21,286 bases of DNA from contig JAGFNK010000808.1 of the NCBI GenBank assembly GCA_025769875.1, positions 1 to 21,286 on the forward strand. The letters run 5' to 3'. Position numbers and translations under genes: made by a program. This stretch comes from Russula earlei. Taxonomy: Eukaryota > Basidiomycota > Agaricomycetes > Russulales > Russulaceae. This document shows positions 1-9,378 of the stretch, piece after piece. The first letter of the stretch is position 1, and every line of letters begins with the position of its first letter. The notes under the pieces are model-generated. The model saw nothing but the letters and a program-made list of their open reading frames with translations. It had not been told where the DNA came from and ran no database searches.

Positions 1-545
1 CCTACTGCGAATCCGCGAGCGCGAGGCGATGCGGCAATGATGTCGGGGGCGAGACGCTATGAGCAGCGAGCCCTCGAATAGGGCGGCAATGACGATGGGC
101 GAGGCGCTGTGGGCAGTGAGCCCTCGGGTAAGGCGATGGTGATGATGTCGAACGCATCATACGGGTCTGTGCGTAGACGTGTGGCGGACGCGAGGACGAT
201 GCTTGAGGGACAGTCTTGGGAGGGCGCGAGGCGCAGCCGGACGGCGATGGCGTCGTGCCGTAGGTCGAAGTGTGGGGAGGAGCCGTGCTCCGACTTGAAG
301 ACCGAAGGGATGAAGGCGTTGAGCGGCAAGGCGAGTGACGTCGACAGTGATCGAATTGAGCCGTTGTCGTAGTCTGCTGACATGGAGTGGGCAACGCGGT
401 GGGGATGACGTCGAGAGTGGGAACGCGAGGAAAGGAGAGTGAGGTGAAAGGAATGACAATAGTTGGAAGGAGGGATGTGAGTGGGATGAAAGACGAAGGG
501 AAAGTGAACACATGGCGCGCACGCAAGGCCTGGTACAAGTCATGT
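1..545 (-). repeat. CpG-rich copy of a dispersed repeat, unknown class
   Basis: Read on the minus strand, this stretch aligns by eye with the plus strand at 6120-6666 and 7151-7212. Shared landmarks include GTCACTCGCCTTGC, GGGCTCACTGCCCACAG and a terminal GGACTCGCAGT-like block. The two copies are therefore inverted relative to each other and about 6 kb apart. This copy is CpG-rich and the other is CpG-poor. The minus strand is open in more than one frame (for example 57-383, 108 codons), but the partner copy does not keep any of these frames, so I do not call a protein. The repeat continues past the left window edge. Its class is unknown. Confidence 0.6.
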
Positions 546-596
546 ACATGTGGCCAGCGGGCTCACATACAGAAATCTTACGTACAAAAGCCATGG

Positions 597-722
597 CCTA
601 GGCCAGGCCAAGCCGGAGCCAAGCCGGGGTTGACGGCTTTGGCCCGGCCTGGGGTTTTAGAAAGCCAAAGCTGCCTCGGGCCGAGCCAAAGCCGGGGCTT
701 TCAGGCCAAGCCGGGCCAGAAA
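597..722. repeat. Degenerate GGCC/AAGCC low-complexity tract
   Basis: Short imperfect units based on GCCAAGCCGGG, GGCTTTGGCCCGGCC and AAAGCCGGGGCTTT repeat in both orientations across about 125 bp, so the tract could fold into several GC-rich hairpins. No protein similarity was seen. It looks like a degenerate minisatellite. Confidence 0.6.
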
Positions 723-886
723 AACCCTACACCGACGACGGCTATGTGGCCGGCCACAACATTTCTCCGCAGTCCTTGGCCCCACCTAATTCCACCGTTC
801 TGTAGAGACGACAACAACTCCATGTCCACTGTGATGACACATTCACTCTGATGGTGCCGACTGGACCACCGCCCCTATGGCAAGCT

Positions 887-901
887 CCCCCCCCCCCCCC
901 C
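887..901. repeat. Poly-C homopolymer
   Basis: A run of 15 C lies shortly before the solo LTR at 927. A second run of 9 C (1320-1328) lies just after that LTR. The runs may mark hypermutable sites or assembly risk. No function is inferred. Confidence 0.9.
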
Positions 902-926
902 TCCCTGAAGTTCTCACCTTGCTAAC

Positions 927-1311
927 TGTTGTGCAGCATAGAGCGCAGCTAACAGGCCAGGCAACCCACCTTAGAGGTTGTGCTAATGCTCAAGTGATAT
1001 TGGGGTGTAGAGCGATGTGTATACTCGTCTACATGTATGGTATTTATACCTCTATGACCCAGGGCTGTTCCTAAGTCTAAAAGAGGTGACTACAGGTGTC
1101 CACTATATCGCGCATTCAGTGACGCGTGATGTGGAAACATTCTAGATGCAGCATAAGGCTGCATCTTGTGATAGATAGCGTAGTATGCGTAACCCTATTG
1201 CCATAAGCGCATATACTAAAGTTCTGTCTAACACATAACATCTATGAGCGGATCTTGAACCTTGTATGAAGGTCTTCGCCTTCTTTGATCTGTTTGGGTT
1301 CCAGTTCAACA
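927..1311 (+). mobile_element. Solo LTR, family D, with target-site duplication
   Basis: The 385-bp unit starts TGTTGTGCAGC and ends CCAGTTCAACA, giving the usual TG...CA ends. It is flanked by the perfect 5-bp direct repeat CTAAC (922-926 and 1312-1316). Its first 212 bp recur at 14124-14161 plus 18825-18998, interrupted there by a copia element, which confirms the left boundary independently. It contains a TATA-like palindrome GGTATTTATACC at 1039-1050. Part of it (around 1050-1115) resembles LTR family B, including the block GTGTCCAC followed by ATATCGCGC. A solo LTR is normally the product of recombination between the two LTRs of a full element. Confidence 0.85.
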
Positions 1312-1860
1312 CTAACATGCCCCCCCCCTCCTCCAAGCTGCCTCTGCACAACGCGTCCATTCCATCAAACGCGTGTGTACTAGCCCCTTCGTTCGACCTG
1401 TCTCTCCACATGTGATGCTCCAATTCACGCTCTCGAATATACCAGGACCAGTGGTGGGATTGCCCTCTGCAGACGCTTGCAAACGGCGGCCAAACTGTGA
1501 TTTTTTTATGACAAGTTTGAGCACGGCTATGTAGGAGGATGGAACATGGGGTTCCGTAACTGGCATCCTGTGCTGTGCATTATCTCTGACCGCTGACAAG
1601 ATTGGCAGTTCTCTGATATCCATCTTGTGACTCATGGCGCAACCACGGGCGGAGAAAGTGTGAAGGGCACGGGCACAATGGGCGGTGTATGGGAGTGGAC
1701 TTCAATATTGGAGTGCTGTGAGGGCTTTGAGCCTTCCTTGTTATACAAGCTGAAGCTTGCTTGGGCTTTGCCCAAGGGGTGCGCCTTCGGCGGGCCATGA
1801 GCAATCTCTTCATGTGTAATCCTTTTTTGGATAAAGGGAGAGGAGGTATATCATAATCTC
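1312..1860. other. Unassigned region with weak minus-strand coding appearance
   Basis: Minus-strand ORFs at 1312-1635 (107 codons, MSHKMDIRELPIL...) and 1580-1813 overlap here, but I recognise no family. The LTR at 927-1311 would interrupt any gene running through. A small perfect stem CTTGGGC/GCCCAAG with loop TTT lies around 1764-1780. Decayed transposon coding sequence is possible but not shown. Confidence 0.25.
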
Positions 1861-2499
1861 ACAATTATCATCATGTGTAATCCTGTTTACTTATAAGGCC
1901 TATTTTAGCAGTTATATTGGTGATCTCTGAAAAATCCTTGAGTTTCAAATGTTTCACTTTGGGTTCAAAACTTTGTTTCTAAAAGGCCCTAATATGCCTT
2001 TAGTATCACTCATTACTGGGTATAATCCCTTTTTGAGTGAATGTGTAATCTTCATGTCATCTAGTAGAACAATCCATATCAATATACTAAATCTCAACCA
2101 AAAACAGAGCTCTCACCATGATCCTATCAAAGACAGTAATTCATATGGCCAAGTCAACTGCCAATCAGTATGTGTCTTTGATGTTATTCACTCAACCAAC
2201 CATAGTGCTACAGCTCAGCCCAGTTAAACGGGATATAGATTCAAATCATTTATCAATGGAAAATAAAAAATCATTACATCCACTGAAAGTAACATAGTCA
2301 ACTGGATTGCATTTGGTGTGATACATCCACATTAGTGAAGGAAATGGGCTGAGAGCTGGCCAAGAAAATACAACTCGACGTGACATCGCAAGCGCGGGAA
2401 ACCGTCACGTGCCATCAGGGTCTCGGGGGTGTGGGAATTGGCCGGTCGCGTGTCGAAGGAGGCTGAAAAACTAAGGATAGGGAAGAGGGTATTTAGAAA
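1861..2499. other. AT-rich stretch, no gene seen
   Basis: The base composition shifts to AT-rich and CpG-poor. Short repeats of ATGTGTAATC occur at about 1814, 1875 and 2041. The plus-strand ORF at 1949-2227 (92 codons) has no recognisable motif and is probably chance. From about 2380 the sequence becomes CpG-rich again as the satellite-like array begins. Confidence 0.4.
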
Positions 2500-5400
2500 A
2501 CTGAAACAGGAAAGAAAAGGAAAAACGCACGCACGCACGGGGAAAAGAAAGCCAGCTGGAACAGGTCAAGCGCAATAATCGCAGATCGTTGAACATTCGA
2601 GTGACTTGTCATTTGAGGCCGAGCTTGATGGTGGTATTATCGTTGCGGACCTGGCCGTGCTGTTACTATGACAGGTTAGAAATCGAGAGTAAATTGAGAA
2701 TGAAAAAAAAAAAAAGGAAACGCGTACAGGCCACTGTGGTGCCGTCCTCGCGTTTTGGAGCAAATGAGTAGAAATTTTAAAAAATGCACCGAGCCCGCGA
2801 AACGAAAACGCATCGCGCGCACTGGAGTTGGGTAGAGGAGATGGGAGGAGGGGGAGGACGGAGGACAGGACAGGACAGGGATGCGGAATGAGTCGTGGTC
2901 GCGCGACCCCTAACGCGCGAGAACGCGAGAATGTCGCGCACGCAGGAAGCACAGTTGTGTGCCATTCGGGGTTCATGCACACCCCACCATCGTTGGCCAG
3001 GGCCGCGCGAGGGATTTGAAAGCGGTGAGAACGGCCCTTTTTGGCGTGCAAATGGCCGCGTCCATGCGATGCGTTGACCCGTCGCTCACAGGAGGCCCCT
3101 TTTGGCGGCGTGGGTCAACCGGAGCTGAGGGGAGGGGAGAGGAACGCCGCGCGCTCGGGAACTGGCATGTATAGGAGCTGGAGAGGAAAAGAAAATATCA
3201 AAAACCGTATAGAAATGAAAACGAAAAAACGCACGCGGTCGTGGTCATCGCGAGGTAGTCATATCCATGGCCGAGTCGTCATGGTCACCACTGCAGGGGA
3301 ATGGGTGCCAGTGGGTGGGAGAGCGCTGCCGTGAGTGCCATAAGCACATCGCCTTGAAGCCCAACAGGGAACTGTGTATTGGGAAGGAGAGGTTGAGAGA
3401 GCGTGTGAAGTGAAAGAAAAAAAAAACGCGCACCGGGTTCGTGATTCCACTGAATTGTTCTGGTGGCCATTTTGATCATGGTCTGGCGTTGACCCCATGG
3501 GCGGCGTTGACCGGTCTTGGACGTCCAGAGAGGGTGGGGTGGAGGAGAGGGCGGAGGAGAGGAAAAAGGGGAAGAGAGAAGCGCGCCGCTCGCTTGAGCA
3601 TTCGAGAATTCGACGACGTCAATAAGGCGTGCTTGATATTCGAGGTGCCGTCGCAGCACCGTGCATCGCTCTCGGGCGGTACGCCGTGCCGTGTCACTGT
3701 AAGAACCGGTCAGAAAGAGCAATCCAAATGGAAAGAAAAAAAAACGCACCGGATGATGGGAACTGGCAGGTTGGGTCTCAGTGAGAGATTCGAGGCAGAG
3801 GAGAAAGGACCCGCGAAAACGAAAACGAACGACGCACGGGTGCCACGCAATGGACACGGGAAAACACGTGTCACATGCACCACTTGAGGCCGAGCTTGAC
3901 GGCTGTATTATCGCCGTGGCCCATAGCTGTGCTGTCACTGGCCTGCATGCTGGAACCGGCACTTGCGTTCCTTGATTCGCAACTAAATCTGAGTGAGAAG
4001 TCGCATGAAATGACAAAAGCAAAAGCAATAACGCACGCACAGAGCTTAACGCGCGAAACTCGCGCACGCGGGAAAACACGACATAAACCCATAGACACCC
4101 ATTGAACCCTCGCGAGCGCCTTGACGACTGCGTCATCATTGCGGTCCTGGCCGTTCTGTTGTTGTGAGAAGGGGAGTAAAAAAAAACAAAACAAAGCACA
4201 CCAAGTTCGTGGTCACGCAGGATTGTTTTCAAGGCCGTTGGGTGTTGTAGTGGTCTTGGCCTGGAGTCGCCACGCGTGCTGGAGTCGATTCGCAGGGCAG
4301 AGGGCATTGAGATGCATAGGAAGTCGAGAAAGAAAAAAAATTGCCAGAAAAAAACGCGCGCGCATGCACCTGTTACAGACAGAATCCGGTTGAGGAACCA
4401 TCTGGCATTGGCTGTTAGTCTTGCAGGAAGCGAGGCGGGAAGGGCAGGAAGGAGGGAGAGAGGGAGAGAAAGCAAAAAAAAGAGTACATGCGATGGTCCG
4501 CGCGAAAAACGCTGCTTGCAAAGCGGGCGAACTTGGCACGGTTTTCGGGGTCAGAGAAAGACACAAATTAGAGCTGAGGAGACAGAGTGAAATCGCACGA
4601 AATGGGTGTCCCACGCATGGACCACTCCTCAGCGTCTTGACGGCTGTCATCGCCATGGCGCTGTTCGTGCTGTCACTGTGAGAAAGGGTTAGAAAAAGTG
4701 CGACGGAAAAAAAGAAACAAAAAACGAAAGGAACATGAAACGCGGACCGGAATCGCGCGAGAGGTTTTGATGGCCACTGGGTGTGCTTGAGGTCCTGGCT
4801 CGGAGTGGTCACCCATGCTGGAAGAGCTTGTGCAAAACAATGGGCATGAAAGTGCAGGGGAACGCGAGAGGGTGGGAGAGCAAGCAAGAGAAAGCTTCGC
4901 CTGCCGTCGTCACGGCCATGGGCACGTCGCCGTCACAGCGGCCAGATCGTCACAGTGGCCATGGGCCATGCTCACGATTCGTGGCCGTCGCGAGGTCGCC
5001 ATGGCCATGGCTGAGTCGCCGTCATCGTCACAGCCGCAGCATGGAGGTGCAGGGGATGGCAAGGTGGGAGAGAAAGAGTGAGTGGAGCCATGCCGTCGTC
5101 AAGGCCATGGGTACGTCGCCGTCACGGCGGCCAGATCATCACATTGGCTCATTGGCCATGCTCAAGATTCGTGGCCGTCGCGACGTCGCTGTGGCCATGC
5201 CCGAGTCGTGGTCATCGTTACCACTGCAGTGATACAGGAGGAGAGGGGGCAGGTTGAAGAGGAGCTTTTCAAAGGCCTTCTTGGAAGAAAACGGGTGATG
5301 GGAAGGAGAGGGGTGAGAGGATGAGAGATGCGCGCGAAAAAAAAAGAAACGAAAAACGCACCGGAAACCACGGCTCATGGGAAAACTTGAACAACTTGAG

Positions 5401-5560
5401 AATAGCCAGTGAAAACTTGAGGAAGCTGGCAGCTTGGGAGTGTTGACCTGGGACCCTGGGGAAGAAAGAGTGGGAAGGCCATGAGGGGAAGGAGAGAACG
5501 AACGACGGCGAAAGAAAAAAAAACGAAAGCGCGTCGTAAAACGAAGACGCCGCAGGTGAA
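2500..5560. repeat. Degenerate purine-rich satellite-like repeat array
   Basis: Recurring modules fill about 3 kb. An A-tract joined to CGCAC or CGCGC (for example GAAAAAAAAACGCACCGG at about 3735) recurs at roughly 2522, 3224, 3419, 3735, 4025, 4340 and 5350. A second module, TTGAGGCCGAGCTTGA, recurs at 2613 and 3884 and is followed by a GTGCTGTCACTGTGAGAA-like block near 2650, 3930, 4160 and 4665. A third, with CCATGGCC and GTCGCCGTCA, lies near 3270, 4905 and 5093. G-rich GGGAGAG runs separate them. Purines dominate the plus strand, so the long minus-strand ORFs (up to 396 codons, 3285-4475) are Phe/Ser/Leu/Pro-rich and probably artefacts. CpG density is high, unlike the neighbouring old transposon relics. 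Confidence 0.6.
4903..5235 (+). repeat. 189-bp tandem duplication inside the satellite-like array
   Basis: The block starting CCGTCGTCACGGCCATGGG at 4904 is repeated from 5093 (CCGTCGTCAAGGCCATGGG), a period of 189 bp. The similarity runs about 140 bp into the second unit and then fades. A partial third relative lies at about 3239-3323. As 189 is a multiple of three, the encoded peptide also repeats (HVAVTAARSS and YVAVTAARSS), but no protein family is recognised. Confidence 0.7.
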
Positions 5561-5951
5561 AGAATTTTTTTCATTGCTTAGTAAATTTAAGAATCCATTT
5601 AAGGGAATTCTTGGTAAGCGAAAGCGTCCAAATGGAGGCAGCTCGGGGCGGACCCTGACTCTCCGTTCTCATTTTAATTAGTTGTGATGATGTGATCTCG
5701 CGTTTTCGTCAGAGCTTTTCGATGTCCACCACCTCAGGAAAAACTGGTCCGGTCCATAGACACCACTTAATTCTGTAGACACCATAGACACCATAGCACA
5801 ACAACATACTATGTAGTGCTCTATAGCATCATAGTAAGTCTATATTGCTCAATGTAGTTCCAGTAGTTGATGACTATACTTATGTAGGCACAGTAGATAA
5901 AACTGAGTCTACATATTACTATGTAGGACGACCAAAATTATGGTTGACTAT
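5561..5951. other. Intervening sequence, no gene seen
   Basis: After the last A-tract/CGC module the sequence becomes AT-richer. Short repeats such as TAGACACCATAGACACCATAG and CTATGTAG variants appear between 5755 and 5930 and lead into the 30-bp minisatellite. No ORF with recognisable content was found. Confidence 0.4.
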
Positions 5952-6070
5952 GGAGATAATTGGTTTGTTACATTGCTCTATGGAGACAATCATTTTGTTA
6001 CATTGCTCTATAGAGACACTCAGCTCACTACATTGCTCTACAGAGACAGTTGGTTTTTATATTGCACTAT
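5952..6070 (+). repeat. 30-bp minisatellite, four units
   Basis: Four consecutive units of 30, 30, 30 and 29 bp start at 5952, 5982, 6012 and 6042. Each begins GGAGA or AGAGACA and ends ATTGCTCTAT or a close variant. Because the unit is a multiple of three, an overlapping frame reads as a 10-residue repeat (MEIIGLLHCS, METIILLHCS, IETLSSLHCS), but the ORF is short and probably incidental. Confidence 0.8.
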
Positions 6071-6119
6071 GTATCCTACTGATGTAAGGTGTGTGAGTCC
6101 ACTGGCCTGGAAACTGATG

Positions 6120-6666
6120 TGACTCATATCAGCACCTTGCGCCTCCTGCACTTCAAGTTCCCTTTCTCTCACTCTTGCCTCACCCTTCTTTCCTCCCCAC
6201 TAACTATTGCCACTCCTTTCCCCTCTTTCTCCTTCCATCTCGTGATCCCCTTTTGACATCATCCCCTCACATTGCCCACTCTATGCCCAGGAATGGTGAC
6301 AATGGCTCAGTTTGATCACCTCTGATGTCACTCGCCTTGCTGCTCAATGCCTCCCCCATCAGTCTTGGAGTTGGAGCTCGGCTCCTCCAAGCATTGACCT
6401 ATGACATGATGTCATTGCTGTTTGCCCATGTCTCGCCCTCCTTTGTTCTCATCCATCACCTCTGCCACTAGTCTCCTCCACCTGCGACACGCTTCCCTTC
6501 CCCTTGTCATTATGCTCTTGCCCCTTGTCGAACACCTTTCATTGGATTCTCACTCCTCTGCAAAATGCTATGAATCGTTCTCCTCGCCCCCACCTTGCAT
6601 CTACACATGGACCAGTATGACGCATTTGTCTTTGTCATCACTGCTCTACCTGAGGGCTCACTGCCC
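6120..6666 (+). repeat. CpG-poor copy of the dispersed repeat, left part
   Basis: This part aligns with the reverse complement of roughly 180-545. Most CpG sites there are TpG or CpA here. It carries about 160 bp between CTCGCCCTCC (around 6440) and the CTACACATGG block (around 6600) that the other copy lacks. A solo copia-family LTR interrupts it at 6667, and it resumes at 7151. Confidence 0.6.
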
Positions 6667-7145
6667 TGTTGAGATCAGCACTGGCCTGAGCCCCAGGTGC
6701 GTTGTGATGCAATCACAACTCTGATGTGTTGACGTGTTGGATCACCCAGACCAGGCATTACCGGCTTCAGCTCATATGCTGCAGCACGCATTAGAGACAT
6801 TGATTAGATGATTTCGGACAATTGGTAGCTAGTTACCACTGATCCTTGGACATACTTAGTGATCCATAATGGTAGTTAGCTGCACTGCACTTAGTGGCGG
6901 TCTCAGGTACTTAAGAACACCACAAAGCATGTAGATCACTTCAGTTTTGTATCAACTAAACTGAAGTGAGTACTTAGTCTATGATATCTTATCACTCTGT
7001 ACTGATAATGCGTTGTAGCTATTGTCTGATAGGTACACTATTTATATCAGTTTTGTATCAACTAAACTGAACTATTGTCTGATAGATCTGCCTGCGATCT
7101 TATCATCTGCTGCTATCTAATCACACACACTGCACATTTTCAACA
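6667..7145 (+). mobile_element. Solo LTR, copia family A, with target-site duplication
   Basis: The 479-bp unit starts TGTTGAGATCAGCACTGG and ends TTTTCAACA. It aligns along its length with the 476-bp LTRs at 14162 and 18344, including the hairpin CACTTCAGTTTTGT...AAACTGAAGTGAG and its partial duplicate. The direct repeat TGCCC flanks it at 6662-6666 and 7146-7150. Removing it restores GGGCTCACTGCCCACAG, the sequence seen uninterrupted in the repeat copy at 1-545. Most CpG sites have decayed, so this is an old insertion. Confidence 0.88.
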
Positions 7146-7150
7146 TGCCC

Positions 7151-7212
7151 ACAGTGCCTTGCCCTGTCATCATCATCACACCACCCCATGCTTGTGGACT
7201 CGCAGTTAGAGG
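7151..7212 (+). repeat. CpG-poor copy of the dispersed repeat, right part
   Basis: It continues the repeat after the solo LTR: ACAGTGCCTTGCCC and GGACTCGCAGTTAGAGG match the reverse complement of the first bases of the window. The similarity cannot be followed further because the window's other copy ends at base 1. Confidence 0.55.
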
Positions 7213-7969
7213 AATAGGCTTTTGGTATGCTCTTGACTGATATACTGTACTGCTATGAATTCCCATCCTGCCTCGTTCACTTACTCTCTGTTGTGATCTA
7301 CCCCTCTTTCGGTTTGTCCCTAAACTACTTCTTATTGTTCTTTACTTTCACCCCCATCCCCTTGGTTATGGTTTCATCCCTTGATGCTGATGGCCCTTAT
7401 TGTTTCACTTATTGTGTTTCATCTATTGTTTTATCTACTGTTGAGTCTCTTTTGCTATTGGCTCACTTTTATCTATTGTTCTGCATATAGTACTGTACAG
7501 CCTTGCTAGATACAGTATTTAAGCGCCTGTAGATGCTGGGGAAAGCCCCAAGCTTAGCTTTGTCCCATTTCCTGTCGCATCCCTTTGCCCTGTACTGTCT
7601 CTCAATCACAACTTGTGTTGTGCTGGCCTACACTCTGCTTGATTTTAGCTCATCACAAGGAACCCTTGTGTTCCTCTTCCTCCTCTGCTTCTCCCTCATC
7701 ACCCTCCTCTTCTGTAAATCCAGGAGATCAACCCTGTCTGTGGATTAGGTCATCTTTGACTTAGTCTTGAGATGCTAAACCTCTGAACCAGTCTCCTTGA
7801 GCCGACCCCACTGAACCCTGAGCTAACGCTCTTACAGCTGCGATGCCATAACACTCTCTGATTTTGCTAAACACTTGCCTCATTCTGGTTAGTGTAGAAT
7901 CTCTTATGCCTAAATTCTGGTTTGTGTTCCATTGTGACATCATACTCACCTACTTACTCATCTTGTCTC
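7213..7969. other. Pyrimidine-rich region without a supported gene
   Basis: The plus strand is T/C-rich with repeats such as TTATCTATTG and TTTCATCTATTG near 7410-7480. A CAGTATTTAAG box at about 7515 resembles the TATA region at about 8562 on the far side of the reversed LTR, and both are followed by pyrimidine-rich sequence, so this could be part of another worn LTR. The ORFs at 7227-7490 and 7533-7748 only reflect the T/C bias. Confidence 0.35.
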
Positions 7970-8460
7970 TGTTGAAGCAGATGGGCGCAGGTTATGATAA
8001 GAGCGATAAGATCCTTAAGATCTATCACAAGATATTTCAGTATTGTGTAAGACAAGACTATAATTCAGTAATACCTATCACAAGATATCTACAACGCGTG
8101 ATTAGATGCGAGAGATAAGATAGGAAACAGTAAGTACTCACTTCAGTATTGTGTAAGACAAGACTGAAGTGATCTATCGAAATACGACGCTCTTAAGTAC
8201 TCCAGAGCGTCTCTAAGTACACTGCAGGTAGCTACCATCAATAAGAAACAAAGATCATACAAGGATCAGTCGTTAGTAGCTACCGATTGTCATCAATTAA
8301 CTTATCATTGTAAGTAACGCAGATCTCAGCATATGAGCTGAGCCGGACCGCGTGATCCGACGCGTCATGCGTCTACGCCGGTGATGCCCGGTCCGTGTAA
8401 CCGACGTGTCAACGCGTCTGAGCTGTGATTACATCACAACGTCCCAGGGTAGTGGTAACA
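7970..8460 (-). mobile_element. LTR of copia family A, reversed, no target duplication seen
   Basis: Read on the minus strand, this 491-bp unit starts TGTTACCACTACC and ends CTGCTTCAACA, like the LTRs at 14162 and 18344, and keeps the duplicated hairpin region and the GATATCTTGTGATAG blocks. It retains more CpG sites than the copy at 6667. Flanks are GTCTC (7965-7969) and TACCA (8461-8465), which do not match, and the sequence beyond its 3' end does not resemble the family's primer-binding site. It may be an LTR left by recombination between two elements, or an insertion with one flank deleted. Confidence 0.8.
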
Positions 8461-8666
8461 TACCAAATCACCCAAATCAATGATAATCTCAACAGTCTCA
8501 CGTCCTCTATCCCTCTGCTCTCTTGTTTACCTTGCTTTTCCTCTGCCTTTGCCACAGTATTTAAGGACTGGTAGCTACAGTTTCAAATGACAGTTCTGTG
8601 CAGTCTCCTTTTTGCCTCTTTGTCTGCCAGGAAGAACAAGTCAAAGCTCTCTTCCACTTTTGACTT
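8461..8666. other. Unassigned sequence flanking the nested family B LTRs
   Basis: This segment and 10605 onward were contiguous before the family B LTR inserted between them. It holds a TATA-like CAGTATTTAAGG at about 8562 and then pyrimidine-rich sequence, similar to about 7515. No gene or family is recognised. Confidence 0.3.
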
Positions 8667-9239
8667 CCCTTTGTCATGAACCATTCTCCGGAGAGGGCCC
8701 TTGAAGGACCCTTCCTTATAGGAGGAAACCCAGCCTCTATGGTGTCACCCTGTTCACACAAGCAAAAGGGGTGAGTAGAGGTGTCCACAATATCGCGCGT
8801 GCATTGTTGCGCGAGCGATTCTCGGCACAATCGACATACAGCAAGCCCCACTTAAAGGCAACCCTTCTAGCAACTAAAGACAGTATTAGGGCCTTCCTAA
8901 GGACCCGTTGGAACGACCCTAGAAACTCTACAATAGGTACTAACCTAGTATCAAAGGCCCTACAATGCGTTATTAGACCAACTCTAATAACTATAGAACG
9001 AACTATAAGAGAACACTAAAGACCTTAATAGAACTATTAGGGTCGACTCTAAGGACCCTAATAGAACTATATAAGGGCCTTATAAGATAACACTATTCCT
9101 TAGCCAAACTACAAGTCCTCAAATGACCAGCCCTAAACTAACTAACAGGAAATGAATCAGGTGCTTGCATGTGCACTAAAACAGTAAACACGTGGACAAT
9201 GGAAACTCTTACTCATCAAGAGGAGCTTCTTATTCAGCA

Positions 9240-9273
9240 GCTTACTGAGCATGACTGAGCATGCTCAGTAAGC
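9240..9273 (+). repeat. Conserved 14-bp perfect hairpin in family B LTR copy 1
   Basis: GCTTACTGAGCATG and CATGCTCAGTAAGC form a perfect 14-bp stem around the 6-base loop ACTGAG. It lies about 85 bp upstream of the TATA box. Both other family B copies keep the stem. Confidence 0.85.
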
Positions 9274-9355
9274 GTCCTCCGACTTCTTACTCATCACTCT
9301 ATTATGCTTGATAACAAGGTTATGACTTGTCCCCTATTTAGCAGTTCTCTTGTAG

Positions 9356-9362
9356 TATATAA
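9356..9362 (+). promoter_or_regulatory. TATA box of family B LTR copy 1
   Basis: TATATAA followed by GCGCTCAATAAAG. The equivalent box occurs in all family B copies and, as TATATAAG, in family C (12229 and 19500). The inserted copy 2 cuts the LTR only 16 bp downstream, separating the box from its leader. Confidence 0.65.
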
Positions 9363-9378
9363 GCGCTCAATAAAGTAG

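Noticed and set aside
1142..1423. 93-codon minus-strand ORF
   Set aside because: It crosses the edge of the family D solo LTR at 1311, so most of it is LTR sequence.
1735..1800. Possible tRNA-derived SINE or small RNA, because of several small stems
   Set aside because: No A box/B box pair, cloverleaf or A-rich tail could be made out.
3285..4475. 396-codon minus-strand ORF, and the 224-codon one at 4213-4887
   Set aside because: Both lie in the purine-biased repeat array. The proteins are Phe/Ser/Leu/Arg-rich, repeat with the DNA modules and match no family. Long ORFs are expected on the pyrimidine strand there.
5952..6070. CRISPR array
   Set aside because: The 30-bp units are directly adjacent with no spacers, and the context is eukaryotic. 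It is a minisatellite.
7227..7748. Two plus-strand ORFs with membrane-like hydrophobic proteins
   Set aside because: The hydrophobicity follows from T/C-rich DNA; no motif, intron or neighbour supports a gene.
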